Shown one piece after another: positions 56,798-64,000 of a DNA stretch of 64,000 nt (its first letter is position 1; every line of letters begins with the position of its first letter). The position numbers and the translations under genes were made by a program. The notes beneath the pieces were generated by a model, which made no database searches, was not told the origin of the DNA, and saw nothing but the letters and a program-made list of their open reading frames with translations. Origin of the DNA: an uncultured Prevotellaceae bacterium (lineage in GTDB: Bacteria; Bacteroidota; Bacteroidia; Bacteroidales; Bacteroidaceae); contig ONJJ01000015.1 of NCBI GenBank assembly GCA_900318115.1, positions 1-64,000 of the forward strand, given 5' to 3'.

Positions 56798-57667
56798 TTA
56801 TTGAGGGATGACGGCTGTTCCCATATTGATATTTACGAAATACTCTACGCCTGCTTCCCAGGAGCCAGCGAGGTTGAAGTCGTGGGACTGCTCAGTACCA
56901 TTGTTGACAGTGTATGTGACGGTGAGCTTCAGACCCTCCTTCGGCTGGGGAATCAGGAAGAGGTAGCCACAGGGAAGGGGCTGTTTTTCGGTGGTGAGAG
57001 TGATGTCGCCTGTGGTTAGGGTGTAGCTGGCAGAACCTTTTACCCCTTGCCACTTCGTATCCACATTGTAGTAATAGCCACCTTGATTCTTAACTCCAGA
57101 CAGCACCACGCTCTTGACAATGACGCTCTTCTCGCGCACCCCAGCTGTCTTGGAAATGTTGAACTTCACGGCAGCACAGGCGTGATCGAAGTCGAGGCTC
57201 ACCTTGCCCCCGGCATCGTTGAAGGAGATGGCTTTGTGAGTGGCCACGAGGAGATCGGTCTGGTTGAAGGCACTCGCATCCATTGTGAAGCTGAGGTAGG
57301 GGTTACCGGAGGGGTTACTGGGGTCCCATTGGAAGGTGCCGGCATTGTAGGCGTAGAAGTCAATCTTAGAGTTGTCTTGCACAGGCCAGGTGTATGGGTT
57401 TGTGTTCCATGAGCCGTCTGTTTTCGTAAAATCATACTTGTAGCCGGCTGTGTAGTTCATGGAGAAGGCCGAAAGCGACTCGGATGTGGTGGCAGCCGCG
57501 GTGCGCGTGGGCAGCTGCTTAGGTTCCCCGTTGGCATCGAGCAGCGGATTTTCGGTCACTTCCACCGTGATCAGTCGCGGTTCCGGCTTAGGCTCGTCCT
57601 GGTCATCGGAGGAGCAGGCGGCGAGGAAGGCCGCTGTAAGAAAAGTAAAGAAAAAAATCTTTTTCAT
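56798..57667 (-). CDS. Fimbrillin (Mfa/FimA-like) family lipoprotein
   Basis: A 289-residue lipoprotein. The lipobox is TAAFLAACSS with the Cys near residue 18 and an acidic linker follows. The N-terminal domain includes RTAAATTSESLSAFSMNYT and YTWPVQDNSKIDFYAYN, the aromatic/Trp-Pro pattern of fimbrillin N-domains. The second domain carries VSLDFDHACAAVKFNISKT and ends EAGVEYFVNINMGTAVIPQ, the typical FimA/Mfa terminus. In the Porphyromonas system, fimbrillins are lipid-anchored precursors cut before assembly into a fimbrial shaft. No usher or anchor genes are visible. Part of the minus-strand operon with the LamG protein. Confidence 0.85.
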   Translation of the reverse strand: MKKIFFFTFLTAAFLAACSSDDQDEPKPEPRLITVEVTENPLLDANGEPKQLPTRTAAATTSESLSAFSMNYTAGYKYDFTKTDGSWNTNPYTWPVQDNSKIDFYAYNAGTFQWDPSNPSGNPYLSFTMDASAFNQTDLLVATHKAISFNDAGGKVSLDFDHACAAVKFNISKTAGVREKSVIVKSVVLSGVKNQGGYYYNVDTKWQGVKGSASYTLTTGDITLTTEKQPLPCGYLFLIPQPKEGLKLTVTYTVNNGTEQSHDFNLAGSWEAGVEYFVNINMGTAVIPQ

Positions 57668-57740
57668 GCTGAATGGTTTATTTAAGTGTTACTTGGTGTA
57701 CGCCGCAGGGACGAGGGAGCGGGTCTTCGCAGGCCGAGGT

Positions 57741-58520
57741 TCAGAATTTTGCTTCTAACATGATGACCTCATCGCCCAGGACGATTCCCTGTGCGACGGT
57801 GTAAACGCCGCCCTTCTCGGCACTGTAGAACCGCAGTTCTGCCTTATCTTCGCCTTCGCGATAAACGATGAAGCCTCTCCATCCGGGATAAAGGTCCTCG
57901 CACTCCGTGAGTACTCCGCGGCACTCGCCATCGATGAATACTGCCATCTCATCCCCGTCGGCACGGTTGAAAGGCAGCTGCTCAGGCAGGGTGACGGAAA
58001 GCGGCACGAACAGGGGGTACTTCAGGCTGTTGCCCGTCGGATCAAACACCAGCTGGAACGCTTCGTCCATCAAGTTGTTAGGCGTGAAGAGTGGCATGTA
58101 TGGATCTTTGAACAACGCCTTGGCTCCTCCACTGTAGTATTGCAGCTCCATCGGCTGCCCCGTTTCCTGACTGGAGCCCTTGATGTGAATCAGGAACACC
58201 ACGGAGCCGTCGGGATAGACATTGGGCTTGCTGACGCCCCTGCAGGTACCGTTGATGAAGATAGCCATCTGGTCTTGCGACGAAGACACCTTCTGCAACT
58301 CTTCGTCCAGCGTCACCAGCAAGTTCATACTGCACTCATAGAGTGTGGCCGCTGGCTCCTGCCAGTCAGGTGCCGGGTCGTTCGAGGACCAGTCCACCGC
58401 CCAATGCGGTGCCTGCACCGCCGTGAATGGCGCAGTGCTGATTGTCTCGTCGTCCGATGAGCAGGCGCAGGCCACAGCGAGCACTGCTGCGTAAAGGATA
58501 AGTTTTATCGATGTTTTCAT
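57741..58520 (-). CDS. Lipoprotein with two DxMAxFIxGxCRG repeats
   Basis: A 259-residue lipoprotein. The lipobox is VLAVACACSS with the Cys near residue 20. Two internal repeats carry the same text: DQMAIFINGTCRGVSKP near 84-100 and DEMAVFIDGECRGVLTE near 190-206, each followed by an FxVxxxG-type strand region. A similar stretch, DIVGVFDATGRCMGCSN, occurs in the neighbouring giant protein (58517-64000), so they share a module. ATGA overlap of 4 bases with the giant gene indicates translation coupling. Probably anchored to the outer membrane and acting with the giant protein. Function not known. Confidence 0.8.
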   Translation of the reverse strand: MKTSIKLILYAAVLAVACACSSDDETISTAPFTAVQAPHWAVDWSSNDPAPDWQEPAATLYECSMNLLVTLDEELQKVSSSQDQMAIFINGTCRGVSKPNVYPDGSVVFLIHIKGSSQETGQPMELQYYSGGAKALFKDPYMPLFTPNNLMDEAFQLVFDPTGNSLKYPLFVPLSVTLPEQLPFNRADGDEMAVFIDGECRGVLTECEDLYPGWRGFIVYREGEDKAELRFYSAEKGGVYTVAQGIVLGDEVIMLEAKF

Positions 58521-61500
58521 TTTACCACTTGTTTCTTACCATTATGAATATATATACCTTTTCGCATGTTGCGTTTGTCGGCTTCCGTCTTGGCTACGCG
58601 TCGTCCGCTGAGGTCATACCAGTTGCCGCCCGAGCTCTTCTCCTGCAGGAAGGTGATCTTCGTGGGCTGCTTAGGCGAACCGCTGATGGCGTCCGGGAGA
58701 TAGTTGAGTACGGGTCCGGTGGTGGCGATTCTCTCGCCGTCGCGCTCTACGGCGAAGGAGAGCGTTTGCTGCTTGTCGCCAGCTATGGAGAGGAAGATGA
58801 GCGGTGATGTTTCCTCACCGGTGTTCTCCACCTCAGCCTCGCCGACTACTTCTCCGTCGGTGAGCGCGATGAGCTTGTCGCCAGGCTGGAGTTCCACCCC
58901 GTCGGCGACGGCCGTCAGCGACATGGTGCGTGCGTGGGCCAAGGCTTTGGGTGCGCGCTGTGTGCTCTGTGTGCCCGTCTCCTCGAAGAAGGCGGCAGAG
59001 GGTTCGAAGTACGCGTAGGTAAACGTAGCGTCGCCCTTGCGTTGGCGGTAGAGCATATATCCCTCGCCGGGTTTCATGTACTTGAGGTTACCCTTCCACT
59101 GGCGCGAGCCGTCTGCCGTCTCGGTGAACATGGCGAATTCGGTCTTGCTCTTGATCAGGTCGCCGTCCTCTGCGTCGTCGAGATAGTCGGCGAGTGCCGT
59201 GCTTACGGGCAGATTCACCATGGGCGTGAATCCTATGGAGTTCCATCCGTTCTTGACGGGGATGGTTCTTTCGCCGGGTGTGGTGATGGCATTTCCGGTG
59301 ATTTCCACGACGGTGTACTTCGATACCTTGACGCGATAGCTCTTCTGCACGTTGATGGTGAGTTCAGCCTTCGGATCTGTTCCCCTGTTGGAAATCCACA
59401 TGCCGTTGTTATAGAGCTTCGAGAGGTTCTCGTTCTCGTCGGTTATCATGTCTCCGTCCTGCCAGGGAAACTGTTTCAGGAAGGTGGCGGAGTCGCGATA
59501 GTCGTTGCTGTTGACATTGAGCGACACCCAGTTCCACCCAGGCATGAGTTCTATGGTCTGGATATACTGCGAACCAGCCTTCAGTACGACGGGTTCCTTG
59601 GTGGTGCCCTTGACGGTCTCCGGCTTGAATTTGATGGTCTTGGAGGGGGTAAGCAGCATCACCTTGCCCGTGTCGTAGTGCCAGAGCTTGAAGTTGAGGG
59701 TGCGCTCCACGGTCATGCTGTCATAGACACTGAGATAGACGAAGCTCTCGGCGGACGCGGTCTCGTAGTTGACATTGCTGCATCCCATGCATCGTCCGGT
59801 GGCATCGAACACGCCCACGATGTCGCGGGAGTCGGTGACGATGTCCTCACCTATCTGCACGCGTCCGACAATACTCATGGAGAACTGCTTTATGTCTGGA
59901 TCGACGTACCACGTTGGCAAGTCGCCCTCCACGGTGATGTTGAGCATCAGCGGCTCCGACAGTCCGTCCTCGTCGGTGAGATAGATGATGTCGTCGTAGG
60001 TTCCCACGTTCGTGTCCTTGTTGATGGTGAAGGTCAGCGTCTGCAGGCTCTTGGCATCGACGACATCCTTCAGGGTGTTGACAGTGAGCCACTTCGGCAT
60101 ATTCTCGATGGTGAAGGTGTGCGGTGCACCGCTGTCGTTGTAAATGTTGATGTCGAAGCTCATGTCGCTGTAGGACAATGAGCCGATGGTGTTCTTGTAG
60201 GTCTTCTGCTCCCACCGCAGCGGGCTGCGGTCCACGAACGCCTCGGTGGTGGCCGGCGATGCCATATAGTTGCCGTTGAGGTCCGGGATGTCATAGATGG
60301 TGACGAAGACCTGCCGCTTGTTGATTCGTGCATCGCGCTCGTCGATGTTCACCAGCAGCTGGTTGTCACGTCCGACGAAGCTGAAGTTCAGGTTGCGGAG
60401 TTCCTGATAAGCTTGCATCGGCGCACCCTGGTTCTTGTCTATGTGATTGATGACGTAGGGCAGCGGATCGGCGAACACCGTGTCGCGCCGCTCCAGCTCC
60501 TTGCCGTCGTCGTAATAGACTTTCTGGCTGAGTGCGTAGGGCTGCAGGGTGTATTCGTTGTTCAGCTGACGCTCCTGGCGGTTGAATCCGAGGAAGGTGA
60601 CCAGTCCTTTCTCACTGCCACCGACGGACTTCTCGCTGTAGCGGCGGATGAGCGACGGCGGCAGGGCCTGCTCGAAGAGACAGATGCCGTCGAGCCATCC
60701 CGTGAGGGCATAGTTCTGATGGCGCACGTCGTCGTGCTGTCCGGCTTCGTACCACACCATGTTTCCGAGGTAGAAGTTGTCGCCCTTCATGCCACCCAGG
60801 GTGTCGGTGGAGAACTGTGCCTTGAGCGCGCGGTCAACGTAGATGCTGGCGACCTGATGTGCCCGGTTGACGGTCATGGCGTAGTGATGCCATTCGTCGT
60901 TGCTGAAGTCGTCGCCCAAGGGGTATTCCCTTCCGTTGGTCCGGTATTTCAGGGTCTTACCCTCGAATCCGATGAAGAACTTGTGGCGTGCATCCGTGTC
61001 TGTGGCCTTGCCGGCGCCATTGCTGATGAGCGCGCCGCGCCCGTTCTCGTCGGTCTTGAACCAGAACATGAGCGTGTAGTCCTGTTCCTCAGTGCGGCTG
61101 AATCGCTCGGCGCGCACCTTCATTCCCTTGACTTCCCGGCCTGTTTCGCTGCGGTCCAGACGGAGTGCCATTCCTCGCGGCAGTGCCCACGTGGCCCCGT
61201 TGAGTTTGAGGTGTGCGCCCTGTGCGAGGTCTGTGGCGTAGTCGCCGGAGCCTTGGTTCATCGGGTAGTAGTCGGTGAGTCCCACTTCGTAGCCCGTGAG
61301 CAGTTTCTTGGCGTAGAGGGTGAGGCTTGCTGCATTCATGGCTCTGTTCCAGACACGCCCCTGCAGCATTCTTCCTTTGTAGAATTGCCGTTTGCTGACG
61401 TCCGTCTGGTTGGTGGAGCCGAAGATGACAGGTCCGTATCCGCTGTATTTCACGCTGTCGAGTGAGCACTGGCACTCCTCAGCGATGATGGTCATGCGCT

Positions 61501-64000
61501 GTTTGTCGCGGTCCAGCACGAGTGCCACCTGCCGGTAGCCGTCGGTGTTGATGGTGGTGTCCGTCTCGAGGACTTTTCCGTCCACCACGGCGCGCAGCCG
61601 CTTTTCCTTGGTGAGCCAGAGCTGCAGCTGCTTGCCGTCGGTGCCATGCGAGAAGATAGGCATGTCCTGACCCGTGTTATCGGGCTTGATGAGCACTTCG
61701 ATGGTGACGTTCTTGTCGGCAAAGTTGCGCCGCGCCTCGCTCTGGGCATATCCTTTTCCGCTGAACAGCAGCGCAGGTTCCTCCTGCACGGCGGTCTCGT
61801 TGGTCTCGCCCATCACCTCGAAGTTATCGGCCTGGAGGTAGTTGTGCTCGATGTTCTCCGAGAAGTTGAAGATGATGTTGTCGCCGGAACCCAGAATGCC
61901 GTCCTTGGGTTCCACGGTGCCGAAGAGCTGCGGCCGCCGTGTGTCCTTGACGCCCGTGAGCACCTTGGAGTCGCTGGTGATGAAGCTGTTGCCGTTGCGG
62001 CAGAAGAGACGGGCGCGCAGGTCGTAGGCTTTCTCCATGACCTGTCCTTCGCCAAAGAAGTTGGTCACGATGTTGCCGTTCTCGGGAATCATCGCCTTCG
62101 TGCCGCTGGCGGCGCGATAGGCCGTGGAGTCGGCGTAGAAGCCGCAGAGGTTGGTCCAGTAGTCATCGCCGCGCGTGCTCTCCTTATATTGGAACTCGAT
62201 GTGGTCGAAGTTCTTCTGGTTCTTGTTGAATCCGCTGATGACCACCGGCAGATACCACCCTCGTTCAGCGTCGAAGGGCGCGTCGGTGTTCATGATCCAC
62301 TTGTCGCCGGGTGTGGCGATATCCACCGCTCCTGCCTGCAGCAGGTAGTGCACGGAGAAGGCCACTTCCTGGAAGCACTGCACATCGCCCTGCGAGATGA
62401 TTCCGATCTTGAGGTTCTCGTAGTCGAAGTCCTCTCCGGCCCACACCTCCAGCGTCTTCTCGGTCACCTCGCCGGGCACCGCCTTGATGGTCATTCCGGC
62501 GCGCGAGAGCGGCATACCGTCGACCAGGAGCCGTGCGCCCTTGGGGTTCGACGTGTCATCGAGGTAGAGCGTGAAGAACTGCAGCGCGCCACCGACGGCC
62601 TCGGCCTGTTCGCTCTCGTTGGTCATGTAGAGCTTGAAGCGTGCAGGCTGGTCGTAGGGCACACCGCTGACGCTCTGCTTGTCCATTCGGATGATGGGAT
62701 TCTCGATCTTCTTCGTGCGCTCGTCCAGCAGGGTGCCGGCGCGGTAGAACAGCGTCTTGCGCTCGTTCTCCCAGGTGCGTACGGTGGCGCCTCCGCGGGT
62801 ACGATAGATGAATCCCCGGGGCTTCACCATGTCATGCACGATGTCGCGCGCCCCCACGTCGCGGTCGAGGAAGTATTCCATATAGTCCACGTTGTTCAGG
62901 AAGTTCTCTTCCACGAAGATGTCCGTGCGGCTGTCCACGGTGGTGGCCTGCCGCGAATCCATCATGCTGGAGTAATAGACGTCGAAGTCCAGATGCGACT
63001 TCTTGTCCATCTTGATAGTGAAGGTTTCCTTGCGGTTGTATTTCGTCGTCTCGTTGTTCTTGGGCGTGACGCCGAAGGCCACGGTGGGCGTGAGGCTGAA
63101 CTTCCACACCGTTCCCGTGAACTTGAATTCCTTTACTGCCAGCGGGCTTTCGTTGTTGGAGACCTTGGACAACTCTGCCGAACCTTTCTTCATGGCCTTG
63201 GAGCTGTTGAGCAGCGAGAAGAGGAGTTTGGCGGCCGCGGGGCCGAGTATTCCGGCCATGGACGAGAAGGCTGCTGCCGTGCGTTCTTTGTCGCCGTAGC
63301 TGTCCTTGTCCGGGTCGGGGTTGGCAAAGAAGTTGTGGGTGTAGTCGGAGAAGATCCAGTTGTAGGACGTGGTGTTGGAGTACTCGGTGGCGAAATCCTC
63401 GCTGTAGGTCACCGAGCCGCCTCCATCGACGTCGAAGTTCTTCATCTTGTTGGTGGCTTCGAGTTTCTGCTTCTCGTTGGTAGCCACCATGTTGGCCCAG
63501 GTGTACATGGCCTCGCAGAAGTCCTTCACCTTGTCCTCCTCGGCTCCGCTGTAGCCGTTGGGCAGGACGATCTGGTAGTTGATACCCTCCTCTGCAGTAC
63601 TGATGGTGGTGTTGTAAACGTATTCCCATTCGGCATCGCCTAACTTCACAGCCTTCTTTGTGTTGAGAACGCCGAAGTTCGGGTCATCCGGGGTGCGCAG
63701 CGAGCGATAGACAGGTTGTCCGGTGGCGTTGGCCTGCGCCTTGGCTTCGGCCTCGGTGCCGGTGAACATCAGCGACTGGCACTGCTGCGCCAGGTTGGGG
63801 ATGAGCTGTTTGACGATGTACTGCTGCGAGTGAACGAAAGTGGACTTGACGGTCTGGCCCAGTCCGACGACTTCATCGCGCACGAGGTGGAAGATGCTGT
63901 CCTTCTCGTCGCGTCCGGAAGCGATTTCCACCATGTAGCCAGCCTTGCGCGCACCGGCGCTGGCCCGGAAGGTAGAGTCGTTGATGGCTCGGATAGCCAC
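58517..64000 (-). CDS. Giant LamG-domain surface protein (5' end outside window)
   Basis: At least 1827 residues; the frame is open to the window edge, so the N-terminus is missing. The first ~600 residues have no recognisable family. Two concanavalin A-like (LamG) domains follow, near 740-890 (VTIEVLIKPDN, then LQLWLTKEKRLRAVVDGK) and near 970-1110 (YTLMFWFKTDENGRGALISN, HHYAMTVNRAHQVASIYVD). The C-terminal third has repeated beta modules, including LMPGWNWVSLNVNSND and VKNGWNSIGFTPMV, and the terminal tail WYDLSGRRVAK...GIYIHNGKKQVVK is a Bacteroidetes surface-sorting tail. It begins the operon with the 259-residue lipoprotein, the fimbrillin and the 60-residue peptide. Probably binds glycan or host protein. 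Confidence 0.85.
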   Translation of the reverse strand: MAIRAINDSTFRASAGARKAGYMVEIASGRDEKDSIFHLVRDEVVGLGQTVKSTFVHSQQYIVKQLIPNLAQQCQSLMFTGTEAEAKAQANATGQPVYRSLRTPDDPNFGVLNTKKAVKLGDAEWEYVYNTTISTAEEGINYQIVLPNGYSGAEEDKVKDFCEAMYTWANMVATNEKQKLEATNKMKNFDVDGGGSVTYSEDFATEYSNTTSYNWIFSDYTHNFFANPDPDKDSYGDKERTAAAFSSMAGILGPAAAKLLFSLLNSSKAMKKGSAELSKVSNNESPLAVKEFKFTGTVWKFSLTPTVAFGVTPKNNETTKYNRKETFTIKMDKKSHLDFDVYYSSMMDSRQATTVDSRTDIFVEENFLNNVDYMEYFLDRDVGARDIVHDMVKPRGFIYRTRGGATVRTWENERKTLFYRAGTLLDERTKKIENPIIRMDKQSVSGVPYDQPARFKLYMTNESEQAEAVGGALQFFTLYLDDTSNPKGARLLVDGMPLSRAGMTIKAVPGEVTEKTLEVWAGEDFDYENLKIGIISQGDVQCFQEVAFSVHYLLQAGAVDIATPGDKWIMNTDAPFDAERGWYLPVVISGFNKNQKNFDHIEFQYKESTRGDDYWTNLCGFYADSTAYRAASGTKAMIPENGNIVTNFFGEGQVMEKAYDLRARLFCRNGNSFITSDSKVLTGVKDTRRPQLFGTVEPKDGILGSGDNIIFNFSENIEHNYLQADNFEVMGETNETAVQEEPALLFSGKGYAQSEARRNFADKNVTIEVLIKPDNTGQDMPIFSHGTDGKQLQLWLTKEKRLRAVVDGKVLETDTTINTDGYRQVALVLDRDKQRMTIIAEECQCSLDSVKYSGYGPVIFGSTNQTDVSKRQFYKGRMLQGRVWNRAMNAASLTLYAKKLLTGYEVGLTDYYPMNQGSGDYATDLAQGAHLKLNGATWALPRGMALRLDRSETGREVKGMKVRAERFSRTEEQDYTLMFWFKTDENGRGALISNGAGKATDTDARHKFFIGFEGKTLKYRTNGREYPLGDDFSNDEWHHYAMTVNRAHQVASIYVDRALKAQFSTDTLGGMKGDNFYLGNMVWYEAGQHDDVRHQNYALTGWLDGICLFEQALPPSLIRRYSEKSVGGSEKGLVTFLGFNRQERQLNNEYTLQPYALSQKVYYDDGKELERRDTVFADPLPYVINHIDKNQGAPMQAYQELRNLNFSFVGRDNQLLVNIDERDARINKRQVFVTIYDIPDLNGNYMASPATTEAFVDRSPLRWEQKTYKNTIGSLSYSDMSFDINIYNDSGAPHTFTIENMPKWLTVNTLKDVVDAKSLQTLTFTINKDTNVGTYDDIIYLTDEDGLSEPLMLNITVEGDLPTWYVDPDIKQFSMSIVGRVQIGEDIVTDSRDIVGVFDATGRCMGCSNVNYETASAESFVYLSVYDSMTVERTLNFKLWHYDTGKVMLLTPSKTIKFKPETVKGTTKEPVVLKAGSQYIQTIELMPGWNWVSLNVNSNDYRDSATFLKQFPWQDGDMITDENENLSKLYNNGMWISNRGTDPKAELTINVQKSYRVKVSKYTVVEITGNAITTPGERTIPVKNGWNSIGFTPMVNLPVSTALADYLDDAEDGDLIKSKTEFAMFTETADGSRQWKGNLKYMKPGEGYMLYRQRKGDATFTYAYFEPSAAFFEETGTQSTQRAPKALAHARTMSLTAVADGVELQPGDKLIALTDGEVVGEAEVENTGEETSPLIFLSIAGDKQQTLSFAVERDGERIATTGPVLNYLPDAISGSPKQPTKITFLQEKSSGGNWYDLSGRRVAKTEADKRNMRKGIYIHNGKKQVVK

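Noticed and set aside
61646-63643. 665-codon plus-strand frame opposite the giant LamG gene
   Set aside because: It has no protein-like motif and mirrors the codon usage of the minus-strand gene.

Overview
The window looks like chromosomal DNA of a Bacteroidales bacterium, most likely Prevotellaceae, and is fairly G+C-rich. The evidence is the Bacteroidetes-type promoter signature (TAnnTTTG, in several places with TTTG 20-21 bases upstream), very few Shine-Dalgarno sequences, secreted proteins ending in a YDLxGRxV...GIYIxxGKKxxxK tail, and family content (GH97, PL11, BACON and fimbrillin lipoproteins, DUF2147, a B12-dependent ribonucleotide reductase, a two-subunit glycine decarboxylase). The genus is an inference.

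Layout. 1-1687: end of a MacB/FtsX-type ABC permease and its ATPase. 1840-3708 (minus): an S4-domain protein, peptidyl-tRNA hydrolase and ribosomal protein L25. 3950-9074: a 1350-residue secreted protein that is probably carbohydrate-active, then type I asparaginase. 9160-15970: lipoate ligase and a complete glycine-cleavage set (gcvT, gcvH, gcvPA, gcvPB, lpd), so lipoylation and cleavage are encoded together. 16268-24572: a compact UvrA-like ATPase, a DUF2147 protein, a DMT transporter, a dicarboxylate/amino-acid symporter and two exported proteins.

24584-30005 (minus) is an accessory island. It holds an antitoxin whose VapC toxin is reduced to its C-terminus, a beta-CASP RNase J-like nuclease paired with an AT-rich PD-(D/E)XK-like nuclease, an overlapping operon of a 132-residue sigma-like protein with two small proteins resembling the DNA polymerase III alpha (DnaE) palm and thumb, and a WYL regulator. 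This operon is the best candidate for an undescribed system. 30031-38120 returns to core genes: folB, class II nrdJ, a nitroreductase, dnaA, an MlaD-type protein and a cell-wall amidase. 38242-40127 is an ABC-type ATPase plus a DUF4435/TOPRIM protein, the gene pairing of PARIS anti-phage systems. 40090-46240 is a set of plant-polysaccharide genes (PL11, DUF4091-type, GH97) without SusC/SusD. 46394-55368 holds a PurF homologue without the expected N-terminal cysteine, a helix-hairpin-helix exported protein, a UPF1-like helicase and an RND pump without adaptor or outer-membrane partner. 55491-64000 holds a DUF1080 protein and a minus-strand surface operon (giant LamG protein, lipoprotein, fimbrillin, 60-residue peptide).

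A theme running through the window is dispersed palindromic and repeated DNA. Several GC-rich palindromes and low-complexity repeats lie in frame inside conserved genes (gcvT, gcvPB, uvrA-like, PL11, helicase, RND pump) and appear as extra loops. Relatives lie between genes, with two arrays of a 22-bp repeat and a perfect 30-bp inverted-repeat element at 55365-55461.
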